Below are positions 1 to 9,134 of a stretch of DNA of 64,000 nucleotides, piece after piece. This DNA is from Bradyrhizobium guangxiense (lineage in GTDB: Bacteria > Pseudomonadota > Alphaproteobacteria > Rhizobiales > Xanthobacteraceae). How positions within the stretch are numbered: the first letter of the stretch is position 1; every line of letters starts with the position of its first letter. A program made the position numbers and the translations under genes. The stretch lies in the NCBI RefSeq assembly GCF_004114915.1, contig NZ_CP022220.1, positions 915,174 through 979,173 of the forward strand, in the 5' to 3' direction. Under the pieces are notes generated by a model. It was given only the letters and a program-made list of their open reading frames with translations. It was not told where the DNA came from and ran no database searches.

Positions 1-98
1 GGGTCTTCATGGTTCCACCCTGGTTCTTTATGATTGTTGATTGTCGTAGGTTGGATCGCTGACGGCGTGCCCGCTCCTCCGGCGCGCCGTCCGCCAAT

Positions 99-1775
99 CT
101 AGAGCTTCCGTTCCATCACGGCATCGAAATTGGTGACGGGCGGAAAGGCTTCCTTGTCGATGACGACGTCGATCACGAACGGATTGGATGCCTTCATTGC
201 GACCGCCATGGCTGCCACAAATTCCTCGCGATTGGTGGCGCGTGCGCCCCTTGCACCCAGCGCGATTCCGGCCGCGGCGAAGTCGACGCGCCCGAAATCG
301 TTCGCTTCCGCAACCACATTTCCCTTCCAGCGATATTTCTCGTGATATTCGAAGGCGAGCGCGCTGTTGTTCATGACGATGATCACGACCGGCAGCCTGT
401 AGCGAACCGCCGTCTCGACATCAGCCAGGTGATAGCCGGCGCCGCCGTCGCCGGTAATGCATACCACCTTCTCCGATCGCGCGATCTGGACGCCGAGCGA
501 GGCGGGGAGCGCCCAGCCGAGCGATCCGACTGCGCGGAAGAAGGCGTCGTAACGCAGCGTCGGGAACAGCACGCCGGTCCAGGCAGCCATGTAACCTGTG
601 TCTGCGACCAGCGTGATCTCGCTGCCATAGCGGGAGAGCTCGTCGAGCACCGAAAGCGGGGAGAGGGCCGTGTTGCCACCTGACGCAGCGAGTTGTTCGC
701 GGTGATTAGCTGTCCATTTATCAGTATCGCGGCGGCAGCGGTCCAGCCAGGCGGACGATGTCCGCAAATTCTGCTGTTTAACGAGGTCAAGTAGGTCGGT
801 GAGGAAGATCTTGATGTCGGCGCGGACACCGAGGCGTGGCGCGTAGGTGTTAATGAGGGAAGCCGGATCATGGTCGATCTGGATCACGGTCGCCTTGCGG
901 CTCGGCAAAGTGTAGCCGTTGGTTGCCAGTCCGCCCAATCGGGTCCCGAGAGCGAGGGCGCAATCGGCCTCTGCCACGAGCTTGTTGGCGCTCACCGAGG
1001 AATAGCGTCCGACGATGCCGCAGAAATTCGGGTGTGACGTCAGAATGGCCGGCTTGCCGCCAGCCGTGGCGACGATCGGGATGCCCGCAAGGTCCGACAG
1101 CAGTGCCAGTTCGGCCCACGCGCCGGCAAGCCGCACGCCCTCGCCGACAAACAGAACCGGGCGCTCCGCGCGCTTGAGGAGGTCGAGCGCCGTAGCAACC
1201 TCGGTGCCGAGCGCACGCACCTTGCTGGCGGCATTTGAGTAGGAACGTTCTAGCCGGTTCGCGGTTTGCGGGTCCCCGGGCAGCGCGAAGAAATTCTTCG
1301 GCACGTCGAGATGGGTGGGTCCGCATGTCGGTGTCGCCGCGATGTGAAGCGCCTGCGAGACGAGACTCCCAGTCATCTCAGGAGCGGCGACGGCACCGTT
1401 CCACTTCGTGACGGGCTGGAAAATGACATGTTGGTCGAGGTCCTGATACTCGTTCATGTGCAGGGCTTGCGTCGCGGTCGCTCCTGTCAGCGCGAATACC
1501 GGCGATTGGGCCCAGACGGCATCTGCCAGTGCGGCCGCGACGTTGGCGGCGCCGGGCCCGGCCTGCCCATAGGCCGGCGCGACGCGGCCGCTGGCGCGGG
1601 CATAACCGTCCGCCATGTAGACCGCGCTGGCCTCGCTGCGTGCGACCACCATTCGAATTCCGGCATCGCGAAGCGCGATCCACAACGGCTGGTCGCCGCC
1701 GGTGAGGAGGAAGAAGTTCTCGACACCGGCATGCTTTAGCGCAGCGGTGATGTCGGTGGCCACGTTGTTTGTCAT
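99..1775 (-). CDS. Thiamine diphosphate-dependent decarboxylase/synthase (acetolactate synthase-like)
   Basis: A 558-residue member of the acetolactate synthase / benzoylformate decarboxylase superfamily. These enzymes use ThDP to decarboxylate or ligate 2-oxoacids in the cytoplasm. The cofactor-activating Glu is E48 (context ARSEAS). The C-terminal ThDP/Mg motif starts GDGG at residue 442 and ends with NN near 469. The order N-terminal Pyr domain, central domain, C-terminal PP domain is standard and the length is normal. The start at 1775 is preferred because a GGGAGG-type ribosome site lies just upstream; an in-frame start at 1829 has none. It is divergent from an aldehyde dehydrogenase, so a 2-oxoacid to aldehyde to acid route is plausible. 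The exact substrate cannot be read from sequence; true acetolactate synthase is unlikely because no regulatory subunit is nearby. Confidence 0.85.
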   Translation of the reverse strand: MTNNVATDITAALKHAGVENFFLLTGGDQPLWIALRDAGIRMVVARSEASAVYMADGYARASGRVAPAYGQAGPGAANVAAALADAVWAQSPVFALTGATATQALHMNEYQDLDQHVIFQPVTKWNGAVAAPEMTGSLVSQALHIAATPTCGPTHLDVPKNFFALPGDPQTANRLERSYSNAASKVRALGTEVATALDLLKRAERPVLFVGEGVRLAGAWAELALLSDLAGIPIVATAGGKPAILTSHPNFCGIVGRYSSVSANKLVAEADCALALGTRLGGLATNGYTLPSRKATVIQIDHDPASLINTYAPRLGVRADIKIFLTDLLDLVKQQNLRTSSAWLDRCRRDTDKWTANHREQLAASGGNTALSPLSVLDELSRYGSEITLVADTGYMAAWTGVLFPTLRYDAFFRAVGSLGWALPASLGVQIARSEKVVCITGDGGAGYHLADVETAVRYRLPVVIIVMNNSALAFEYHEKYRWKGNVVAEANDFGRVDFAAAGIALGARGARATNREEFVAAMAVAMKASNPFVIDVVIDKEAFPPVTNFDAVMERKL

Positions 1776-1820
1776 TCTAGTCCTCCCCGCGCGGGTTCGT
1801 CGACCTGCAACGTCAATAAA

Positions 1821-1924
1821 GTATGTCATACCGTATTATTGCAAAAGATATTTTGTCAAACCTCCCTCAGGGCGCGTAGTAAGCAATAGCTTGACCTCAC
1901 TAAAAGCCAATAATACGATATTAT
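1821..1924. promoter_or_regulatory. Divergent promoter region with palindromes (candidate GntR operators)
   Basis: The gap between the divergent ThDP enzyme and aldehyde dehydrogenase genes is AT-rich. It holds two inverted repeats: GTATG-T-CATAC at 1821-1831 and ATAATA-CGA-TATTAT at 1910-1924. The octamer CGTATTAT at 1832-1839 is repeated inverted (ATAATACG) in the second element. A related GTAT-C-ATAC lies upstream of the GntR gene of this cluster (6863-6871). Assignment to that GntR protein is inference. Confidence 0.4.
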
Positions 1925-1958
1925 GATTCCAGATATTTATGCTGCAGGGAGGCGTTCC

Positions 1959-3434
1959 GTGAAGAAGTACCAGATGTATATCGGTGGAAAGTGGGAGGAT
2001 CCGGCCTCGGGCGAGTGGTTCGAGACCATGAATCCCTACACCGCCGAGCCATGGGCGTTGATCCCGCGCGGCAATGCCGAGGATGCCGCGCGCGCAGTCC
2101 AGGCGGCGCATCGGGCGATGAATGTGGGGCCGTGGCCCAAGCTGAATGCAACGCAGCGCGGCGCGCTGATGCGCAAGCTGGGGGACCTGATCGCGGCGAA
2201 TGCAGAGCGGCTCGCCGAGATCGAAGTGAGGGACAACGGCAAGCTGATCAGCGAGATGCGAGGGCAGCTCAATTACATTCCGCAATGGTACTATTACTTC
2301 GGCGGCCTCGCGGACAAGATTCAGGGCTCGGTCATCCCGATCGACAAGCCCAACATGTTCACCTACACCAAGCACGAGCCGGTCGGCGTCGTCGTCGGTA
2401 TCATCCCCTGGAATTCGCCGTTGATGCTGGTCGCCTGGAAGCTTGCGCCGGCGCTGGCGGCCGGAAATACCGTGGTGCTCAAGCCCTCGGAATTCACCTC
2501 CGCATCGCTCCTCGAGATGATGGCGCTGGTGGAGGAGGCGGGCTCCCCCCCTGGGGTCATCAACGTGGTTACCGGCTTTGGCAATGAGGTCGGGCCGGCG
2601 CTGGTCGAGCATCCTCAGGTCGCCAAGGTCGCGTTCACCGGCTCCGATGCCACCGGCCAGAAGATCTACAAGGGCGCTGCGCGCGGCCTGAAACGCGTCA
2701 GCCTGGAGCTGGGCGGCAAGTCGCCCAATATCGTGTTCGACGACGCCAATCTCGACAATGCGGTCAACGGCGCCATTGCCGGAATCTTCGCGGCCGTCGG
2801 GCAGGCGTGCATCGCCGGTTCGCGAATGCTGGTACAGGAATCTGTCCACGACGCCTTCGTCGAAAAGCTCCTGAAGGCGGCGGCCACGATCAAGATGGGC
2901 GATCCAATGCAGAACGAAACACAGGTCGGGCCGGTCGCCAACCGGCCGCAGTTCGACAAGGTCCTCGCCTATATGGAGATCGGCAAGAAGGATGGCGCGC
3001 ATCTGGCACTCGGAGGCGATCGTGCCCATCGGCCGGAATGCGGCAAGGGTCTCTTCGTCGAGCCCACGGTCTTCACCGGCGTCAAGAACAGCATGAGGAT
3101 CGCGCAGGAGGAGGTGTTCGGCCCGATCCTGTCCGTGATCCCATTTCGCGATGAGGAGGAAGCCGTCGAGATCGGCAACGACATCCTCTTTGGTCTGGCC
3201 GCAGGCGTCTGGACGCAGAACATGAAGCGCGCCCATGTCATGGCTGACCGGCTAAAGGCCGGCATGGTCTGGGTCAATACCTACCGCACGGTGAGCTACA
3301 TGGCCCCGTTCGGCGGTTACAAGCGCAGCGGTCTCGGTCGCGAAAACGGCATCGAGGCCATCAACGAATACATGCAGACCAAGACCGTCTGGATGAGCAG
3401 CGGCGACGAGCCCTATCCGTTCGTGCTGCGATAA
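1959..3434 (+). CDS. NAD(P)-dependent aldehyde dehydrogenase
   Basis: A 491-residue aldehyde dehydrogenase that would oxidise an aldehyde to its carboxylate. The catalytic pair is visible: general-base Glu250 in LELGGK and nucleophile Cys284 in GQACIAG, with the classical spacing of 34. The cofactor-binding stretch includes IIPWNSP and KPSE. I chose the GTG start at 1959 because CAGGGAGG sits six bases upstream; an ATG at 1923 in frame overlaps the palindromic promoter element and lacks a ribosome site. The C-terminus is intact (GGYKRSGLGRENG). It likely works on the aldehyde made by the divergent ThDP enzyme, which is inference from position only. Confidence 0.88.
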   Translation: MKKYQMYIGGKWEDPASGEWFETMNPYTAEPWALIPRGNAEDAARAVQAAHRAMNVGPWPKLNATQRGALMRKLGDLIAANAERLAEIEVRDNGKLISEMRGQLNYIPQWYYYFGGLADKIQGSVIPIDKPNMFTYTKHEPVGVVVGIIPWNSPLMLVAWKLAPALAAGNTVVLKPSEFTSASLLEMMALVEEAGSPPGVINVVTGFGNEVGPALVEHPQVAKVAFTGSDATGQKIYKGAARGLKRVSLELGGKSPNIVFDDANLDNAVNGAIAGIFAAVGQACIAGSRMLVQESVHDAFVEKLLKAAATIKMGDPMQNETQVGPVANRPQFDKVLAYMEIGKKDGAHLALGGDRAHRPECGKGLFVEPTVFTGVKNSMRIAQEEVFGPILSVIPFRDEEEAVEIGNDILFGLAAGVWTQNMKRAHVMADRLKAGMVWVNTYRTVSYMAPFGGYKRSGLGRENGIEAINEYMQTKTVWMSSGDEPYPFVLR

Positions 3435-3494
3435 ATCGCTGAGTTAGGTGATCCAGGGCGCATCGTCTCGGGATCAATTGCTAATTGCTCGTAA

Positions 3495-3506
3495 TATAGT
3501 ACTATA
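3495..3506. promoter_or_regulatory. Perfect 12-bp palindrome TATAGTACTATA upstream of amidohydrolase
   Basis: TATAGTACTATA lies about 60 bases before the amidohydrolase start in an otherwise GC-rich region, in the only gap of this cluster's plus strand longer than 100 bases. It could be an operator or a promoter element. The regulator is not known; the GntR gene at 6037-6831 is the local candidate. Confidence 0.35.
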
Positions 3507-3565
3507 AGATTTAATGGCCCCTGGGACCAACCCGTGGGGAACGAGGAAACAGGGAGGAGCGCCGC

Positions 3566-4936
3566 ATGAGAGCCGCATCGGTCGTCATCTTGGCCATCGC
3601 GGGCCTGTGTCTATCGGGCATGCCGGGACAGGCGCAAACAAAGTCAGTCGTCCTGAAGGGAGCCACTCTGATCGACGGAGCGGGTGGAAAGCCGCTTCCC
3701 GATTCCGTCTTGGTCATTCGCGACGGACGCATCGCGGCCGTTGGGTCCGTAACGGCGGTGCCGGTGCCATCCGATGCCGATGTCGTTGACCTCAAGGGCA
3801 AGTCCATCATCCCCGGCATGATCTCGGATCATTCCCATGTGGGTATCGTCAGGGGCCTCAAGGCGAGTCCGGACAACTATAATCGCGACTACATCTTGTC
3901 CCAACTTCGACAGTGGGAGGCCTATGGCGTCACCACGATCACGTCGCTGGGCCTGAACGCACCTGAATTCTACGATCTGCGAGCGGATCTACATGCCGGC
4001 AAGGCGCCAGGGGCCGACATCTTTGGCGCCGACCGCGGCATTGGGGTTGCGATGGGAGCACCGCCCGTGGCGATCGTTCCCGTCGGCCCGAACCAGATCT
4101 ATCGCCCGGATACGCCCGACGCAGCGCGCGAAGCGGTGAGGGAGATGGCGGGACGCAAGACCGACCTGATCAAGATCTGGCTTGACGACTTCGGCAAGCT
4201 GCTGCCAGTCAAAGTGAAGCCGGAGGTCTATACCGCCGCCGTCGACGAGGCCCACAAGAACGCGCTTCGGGTCGCCTTCCACATCAACGACCTCGAAGAT
4301 GCTCAGGCCGCCCTGAAGGCCGGCGCTGACATTCTGGCGCACGGCATCCGTGACAAAGAGATCGATCCGCCGACGATCGAATTGATGAAGAAGAATGCCG
4401 CCTGGTACGTTCCCACCTTGGCGCTCGACGATTCAAATTTCATTTTTGCCGACAAGCCGCAGGTCTCGGCGGATCCGTTCGTGAACCGGGCACTGGATCC
4501 CGCCGTGAAGACGCAATTGGAGGATCCGGCTTGGCAGCAGAAGGTCCATGACGCACCAGCTTCCGAGCGCGCCCGCAAGGCGCTGGCGATGAACCAGAAG
4601 AACCTGATGACGCTTTACAAGGCAGGTATCGGCATCGGGTTCGGATCCGATTCCGGCGTGGGCCTGCGTTTCCCCGGCATTGCCGAACATCGTGAGCTCG
4701 ATCTCATGGTTGAAGCCGGCCTCACGCCGATGCAGGCGCTGACCATCGCGACCAGCGGCGCGGCGAAGCTGCTCAAGCTGGATGACCGCGGTGTCCTGCT
4801 AGCTGGCAAGCTCGCCGATCTCGTCGTGCTCGACGCCGATCCATCGGCCGACATAGCCAACGTCCACAAGATCTCGGCGGTCTGGCACCGCGGAAAACCT
4901 GTTGCAGGGCCGATCGCAACGTTTGCGCAGCGATAA
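3566..4936 (+). CDS. Exported metal-dependent amidohydrolase
   Basis: A 456-residue amidohydrolase-superfamily protein with an N-terminal Sec signal peptide ending near AQA (residues 22-24), so it should act in the periplasm. The metal-binding HxH is DHSH at residues 88-91; later ligands are probably the His of AFHIND, the His of LAHGIRD and the Asp of FGSDSG. The C-terminal part folds back into the small beta domain (GKLADLVVLDADPS). An AGGGAGG-type ribosome site precedes the ATG. Family members hydrolyse cyclic amides, peptides or lactones; the substrate is not determinable. Placed between an aldehyde dehydrogenase and a Bug-type solute-binding protein, it probably processes an imported substrate of this catabolic cluster. 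Confidence 0.82.
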   Translation: MRAASVVILAIAGLCLSGMPGQAQTKSVVLKGATLIDGAGGKPLPDSVLVIRDGRIAAVGSVTAVPVPSDADVVDLKGKSIIPGMISDHSHVGIVRGLKASPDNYNRDYILSQLRQWEAYGVTTITSLGLNAPEFYDLRADLHAGKAPGADIFGADRGIGVAMGAPPVAIVPVGPNQIYRPDTPDAAREAVREMAGRKTDLIKIWLDDFGKLLPVKVKPEVYTAAVDEAHKNALRVAFHINDLEDAQAALKAGADILAHGIRDKEIDPPTIELMKKNAAWYVPTLALDDSNFIFADKPQVSADPFVNRALDPAVKTQLEDPAWQQKVHDAPASERARKALAMNQKNLMTLYKAGIGIGFGSDSGVGLRFPGIAEHRELDLMVEAGLTPMQALTIATSGAAKLLKLDDRGVLLAGKLADLVVLDADPSADIANVHKISAVWHRGKPVAGPIATFAQR

Positions 4937-5037
4937 GGAGAATGGGCGGGGCCGGCGACGCTTGCATGCCGTCCTGGGCCCCCCCCCGAACTGTTGGTCC
5001 GAAGTCTTGTTCTCGATCATCACCTCGGGAGAAACAC

Positions 5038-6009
5038 ATGGGACAACTGACACGACGTGCCGTGCTCGCCGGCGCACTCGCCACCCCCTTTGTTGCCAGG
5101 GCAGAGGACTGGCCTGCGGGTCAGATGAAGTTCATCATCCCGTTTCCTGCCGGCGGAACGCTGGACGCTATCGCCCGTCTGGTTCAGCCGGGTTTGCAGC
5201 AGAGACTGGGAACGACGATCATCATCGAAAACCGTCCGGGCGCAGCGGGCAGCATCGGCGCGGCGGCAGTGGCGAAGTCACCGCCAGATGGCCGCACGTG
5301 GCTGTTCGTATTCGATACTCACGCGACCACCCCGGTGACGCAGCCGAGCCTGCCATATAATTCCGAGACAGATCTGGATCCGGTCATGCTGGTCGGTACG
5401 GCGCCGAACATCATTGCCTGTCAGCCGTCACGCCCTTACCAGACTTTGGCTGAGTTGATCGCTGCGTCGAAAGCCAAGCAGGGCGGCTTCGCATTTGCGT
5501 CGGCTGGAACGGCGAGTCTTGGCCATCTCACGATGCTGCTGCTTGCCAAACGCTCCGGCGCGCAGTGGAGCCACGTTGCCTATAAGGGAGCAGCCCCCGC
5601 GGTGAACGACGCGATTGCGGGACATATTGACCTGATCATCGCAGCGACCACGGTGCTCAACAGCCAGATCGACGCCAAGTTGCTGCGCCCTCTCGCTCAG
5701 ACCGGCGCAACACGCCACCCGACCCTTCCCGACGTACCGACGCTCGCCGAAAGCGGGTTTCCCGATCTCGTCGCGACGCCTTGGTGGGGACTGTATGCGC
5801 CCGGGAAGACGCCCAAACAGATCATCGCGCGTTTCAATACAGAGATGCGCGCGGTTCTGAAGGACGCCAGCGTGACGGGACGGATCAACGCGATGGGGCT
5901 GACGGTCGCTGCGAGCGATCCGGACTACATGCGCAACTTTTACGCGGAGCAGGCGCATATTTGGGGGCAGGTGGTTCGAGACAACGGTCTCCAGGCCGAG
6001 GGTGGATAG
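5038..6009 (+). CDS. Bug/TctC-family periplasmic solute-binding protein
   Basis: A 323-residue tripartite tricarboxylate transporter (TTT) binding receptor. The N-terminus MGQLTRRAVLAGALA looks like a twin-arginine or Sec signal; mature protein begins near EDWP. Typical Bug features are IIPFPAGGTLD, ENRPGAAG and the C-terminal PDVPTLAESGFPD / APGKTPK segments. Such proteins bind carboxylated ligands with high affinity. The matching TctA/TctB membrane subunits are not in the window, as is common for orphan Bug receptors. The ATG at 5038 follows a GGGAGA ribosome site; longer in-frame starts would destroy the signal peptide. Confidence 0.85.
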   Translation: MGQLTRRAVLAGALATPFVARAEDWPAGQMKFIIPFPAGGTLDAIARLVQPGLQQRLGTTIIIENRPGAAGSIGAAAVAKSPPDGRTWLFVFDTHATTPVTQPSLPYNSETDLDPVMLVGTAPNIIACQPSRPYQTLAELIAASKAKQGGFAFASAGTASLGHLTMLLLAKRSGAQWSHVAYKGAAPAVNDAIAGHIDLIIAATTVLNSQIDAKLLRPLAQTGATRHPTLPDVPTLAESGFPDLVATPWWGLYAPGKTPKQIIARFNTEMRAVLKDASVTGRINAMGLTVAASDPDYMRNFYAEQAHIWGQVVRDNGLQAEGG

Positions 6010-6036
6010 CAGATAGACCATCGCGCGGACCGGTTT

Positions 6037-6831
6037 TTACATCGTCACCCTACCGACCGGATTATTTGGTGCCGCGTCACGGCGCGGCCGTCCCCGCGGA
6101 CGTTTCGCCCGAAGCGCGGCTTCCGCGTCCAGCGCGGCCTGGTGTTCCGCCGCCACCTCCAGCTGCTCCAGCACCTTGAGGGTTGCTCTCGCGCCCATGT
6201 TGACGTGATTGACGGCAGCCTGCCACGCCGCCTGCGGCTTCCGTGTGATGATCGCGTCGATTATCGCATGGACCTCGACAGCGTTTTCCTTCAGGCGTTC
6301 GGGCTGCGACAGAACAATGGGACGAAGATAGCTGAGACGTGCGCGAATGACGCTCACGAAGCCCTTGACGACGCTGTTGGCCGAAACGCTCATCAGGAAT
6401 TCGTCGAGCTGATTCTTGCATTCGAGCACCTTAGCAACGCTACCTGATTTGAAGGCGCGGTCCAAATCTCGTTTGAGCCGGTGCAAGTCCTTGATTTCGC
6501 GCTCAGAGATCCGCTCGGCGGCGGTCCTTGCCGTCAGCCCTTCCAGCATACCCCTGACTTCATAGTGTTGCCGCGCCTCGTCGGGGGATACCCGCGCCAC
6601 CACGGGTCCTTGATTGGGGATGTTGTCGACGATGCCCTCGGCCTCCAGTTGCCGCAGGGCTTCACGGACGGCAGTCCTACTGACGCCGGTCCATGCACAC
6701 AGCTCGCCTTCCTTCAACCGCTCGCCTGGTTGAAAGCGGCCATCAATGATGGCGGTGCGCAGATTGCTTGCGACCTGTTGCCGGAGCGGTGCGGCCTTGG
6801 CCGGTACGCGCTGGACTTTGGAAACCTTCAC
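6037..6831 (-). CDS. GntR-family transcriptional regulator (FCD/FadR type)
   Basis: A 264-residue regulator with an N-terminal winged helix (LRQQVASNLRTAI to VSRTAVREALRQLEAEG) and a C-terminal helical FCD ligand-binding domain. The GTG start at 6831 is favoured because AAGGA lies eight bases upstream; an ATG at 6873 is also in frame but would place the inverted repeat GTAT-C-ATAC (6863-6871) inside the gene. It is convergent with the Bug receptor gene and is the only regulator of cluster 99-6831, so it probably represses that cluster until an acidic metabolite binds. The C-terminus is Arg/Lys/Pro-rich (RAKRPRGRPRRD), like an AT-hook, which is unusual for GntR proteins. Confidence 0.85.
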   Translation of the reverse strand: MKVSKVQRVPAKAAPLRQQVASNLRTAIIDGRFQPGERLKEGELCAWTGVSRTAVREALRQLEAEGIVDNIPNQGPVVARVSPDEARQHYEVRGMLEGLTARTAAERISEREIKDLHRLKRDLDRAFKSGSVAKVLECKNQLDEFLMSVSANSVVKGFVSVIRARLSYLRPIVLSQPERLKENAVEVHAIIDAIITRKPQAAWQAAVNHVNMGARATLKVLEQLEVAAEHQAALDAEAALRAKRPRGRPRRDAAPNNPVGRVTM

Positions 6832-6862
6832 GCAGTAATTCCTTGTACTAATTCGGTAATTG

Positions 6863-6871
6863 GTATCATAC
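6863..6871. promoter_or_regulatory. Inverted repeat GTAT-C-ATAC upstream of GntR gene
   Basis: The context TTGGTATCATACAA is a near palindrome in the GntR promoter region, similar in core to the 1821-1831 element. Candidate autoregulatory operator; assignment is inference. Confidence 0.35.
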
Positions 6872-6873
6872 AA

Positions 6874-7384
6874 TACTAGTTGATTATCCTGCTGCCTAGC
6901 TGCGATTTAGTCTCCTCAGGCTTGAGACGCTCGGACTGACATTGCCGAATATCCAACTTGCACTGGGCGAGAACGAGCCGCGGTCGAAAGAGTTGCCGCC
7001 GCACGCGCCTTGCCATCCTTGCTCACCAGGCGTCAAGGTCGGAAAGGGGTCCTGCGGATTGCGGCTCAACGAAGCACGTTCTCGCGGTCCTTTTCGCAGA
7101 TCGCCGTTCAGGCCCCGCAGACCCATTCATACCTACGATGCCGGAGAGCTCGGCAGCCGCCGCCCTTGCGATGCGTTTGCCCAAGCTAGCTGGCGAATGG
7201 GCGAGGAAGAAACCAACGTCTACTGGTGCGCTCTGCCAGGCTCGCATAAGCTGAGTGGCTAACATGTGAGGGCCAAAAATTCATGCGGCAAGCTCGGTTT
7301 GACGGTTGGTTGCAGAGCTGTCGCGGTCCCGTCCGCACAAGCCGAACGGCATTTGCTATGTATCAATTCGCCCGTTCATAAGCC
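6874..7384. other. Intergenic region, no gene recognised
   Basis: About 510 bases between the GntR gene and the LysR gene. Open frames exist on both strands but none shows a ribosome site, a recognisable motif or protein-like composition. I see nothing definable here. Confidence 0.4.
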
Positions 7385-8344
7385 ATGGACCTACGACAGC
7401 TTCGGTACTTCGTTTTCGTCGCGGATCTGAAGAGCATCGCCCGCGCTTCGGCTCACCTCGGCGTAGCAGGCCCTGCCATCAGCCGGTCAATCAGTGCTCT
7501 CGAAGACGAACTGCGAACGCCGCTGTTCGACCGAGACGGGAGAGGCATGCAGATGACGGAAGCAGGCCTCATGCTGCACCGAAGCGCATCCCAAATCCTG
7601 CGCGACGTGGAGCTTGTTCGTCAGGAGGTCATGGCCGAAGGAAAACACCTGACCGGCGACGTGATTATCGGAGCCACGCCGTCGGTTATCGCCATGGCGG
7701 GAGCGGAGCTCATCAGGGCCTGTCGCGAACGTCTGCCTCGCGTTCGTCCGCGCTTACTTGAGGGATATAGCGCTTATTTGCAAAACTGGGTGCTGACCGG
7801 CTCGATCGATGTCGCATTAGTCAACGGCCTTCAGCCAGATAGCCCGCGCCTCGTCAGTGAGTGCCTTGCCGTCGAGCGGCTGTTCGCCATCGGGCCACCA
7901 GGGATGTTCGCTGGCGATCCGGTCGGCCTTGCGAGCCTCCTTGAACATGCTCTGCTGCTTCCGTCGGCTCAAAATCCGATCCGAAGTTTGCTGGATGCGG
8001 GCGCCGCTGGCCTCAATCTCTCCGTATCCACGGTGCTGGAGATCGATTCCGTTACCCTTCTGAAAGACCTCGTGCGACAGGGCCTTGCTCCCGCTGTCCT
8101 CCCCTTCGGCGCTGTCAAATACGAGCTCGAGACTGGCGTCTTGAGCGCCAGCCCCATTGTCACCCCCGAAATCAGAAGCGATCTGGACCTCATTTACCTT
8201 GCCGATCGTCCGCCAACGCGAGTGGCATCCGAGGTGATCGACATGCTTCTGGAAATCCTACGCCAGATCGTTTCCAAAAAGGAGCCGAATGGTTTCGTCG
8301 AGATCCGGCATCGCGCCAGCGTCCGCCGCAAGGCAAAGACGTAG
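7385..8344 (+). CDS. LysR-family transcriptional regulator
   Basis: A 319-residue LysR regulator. The N-terminal helix-turn-helix is typical (LRQLRYFVFVADLKSIARASAHLGVAGPAISRSI), followed by the two-lobed effector domain beginning near residue 90 (GDVIIGATPS). Length is about 15-20 residues above usual because of a basic C-terminal tail (RHRASVRRKAKT). No divergent target gene lies immediately upstream and the downstream DNA is decayed, so its target is unknown; it may be stranded at the edge of a mobile-element insertion. The ATG is preceded by only a weak ribosome site. Confidence 0.85.
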   Translation: MDLRQLRYFVFVADLKSIARASAHLGVAGPAISRSISALEDELRTPLFDRDGRGMQMTEAGLMLHRSASQILRDVELVRQEVMAEGKHLTGDVIIGATPSVIAMAGAELIRACRERLPRVRPRLLEGYSAYLQNWVLTGSIDVALVNGLQPDSPRLVSECLAVERLFAIGPPGMFAGDPVGLASLLEHALLLPSAQNPIRSLLDAGAAGLNLSVSTVLEIDSVTLLKDLVRQGLAPAVLPFGAVKYELETGVLSASPIVTPEIRSDLDLIYLADRPPTRVASEVIDMLLEILRQIVSKKEPNGFVEIRHRASVRRKAKT

Positions 8345-8599
8345 CCAAATCGCCGACAGCCAGAAGCGCGTGCCCACATAGCTCGATAGTGTCCACTGCT
8401 CGTAAAGGCCGGTGCGCAACACTCGAAACGAGGCAATGGTACCGGAGCCAAAGGCCATCATGGGTGTTAAGCGCTGGCGACTTCGCAATGAAGGCGTGAT
8501 CCCTTTGTCGGCCTAACTGTTTCTGCGCGTTTGAGATGGGGCGTCTGAGGTTGACCTTCGCCAAACCGTCGCACGGATTCCGGCCGCCGTGAACGGCAG

Positions 8600-9130
8600 C
8601 AACTCCAGCCAAGGCTCAATTTCCCAGACCGTGATCTTCACTGGCCTTTCCGCGTCGGAATTGTGGGGCAGGCAGGGGTCAATGTCGATTTCACCAAGCG
8701 TAAGTTTCATGTTCATGAGCGCGCCGACGAATACAATCAGCTCGGCCGCCCGAAATCAGGCTCGGAGGAGCGTTCGTCCCATTGCCGCCGATCGCATTCA
8801 ATGCGTTGCGTGAATGGAGGCTGCAATGTCCCAAGCCCGATCTCGGATCGGTGTTTCCAGTCCGGTGAAGGACGTCGAGATCGTCACCCGCGATTACATG
8901 GTCAAACGGGGCCCTGTGACCGGTGCAAATCGCCGCCGGTATCACCAAGTTAGGTAAGGCTCCAACGAGAAGGCCATGGACGCCGCAAAATATCCGGGCT
9001 TCACTCTCTTTCGGCACTTCTTTGCGAGCTGATATATAAACCGCAAGGTTGATGGCGGGCTTGAATTGCGGCGCCTAAGGTGGTCCAGGAGCGGCTCGGC
9101 CATTCGGTACTGGGGCAGTTGGATTGTGAC
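8600..9130 (+). pseudogene. Decayed tyrosine recombinase (phage/island integrase) remnant
   Basis: Pieces of an integrase catalytic domain can be read on the plus strand in changing frames. FTGLSASEL (near 8640) corresponds to the conserved FTGLRxSEL region. VDFTKRKFHVHERADEYNQLG follows near 8685. Near 8990 RHFFAS corresponds to the HxLRH box. KVVQERLGHS near 9080-9110 corresponds to the region before the catalytic Tyr. At least three frameshifts and an in-frame stop separate them, and no Tyr-containing end is intact. No att site or tRNA was seen. It marks a former mobile element and explains the toxin-antitoxin cargo next to it. The 8345-8599 stretch before it holds nothing I recognise. Confidence 0.65.
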
Positions 9131-9134
9131 GCCA

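Noticed and set aside
1836..3236. 466-codon open frame on the minus strand opposite the aldehyde dehydrogenase gene
   Set aside because: Antisense shadow of a high-GC gene with intact catalytic residues on the plus strand; Arg/His/Asp-rich composition and no recognisable domain.
8258..8488. Minus-strand frame with a hydrophobic stretch (LSSYVGTRFWLSAIWLRLCLA) as a possible transporter remnant
   Set aside because: Too short, not matched to a family with confidence, and in a region of decayed DNA.
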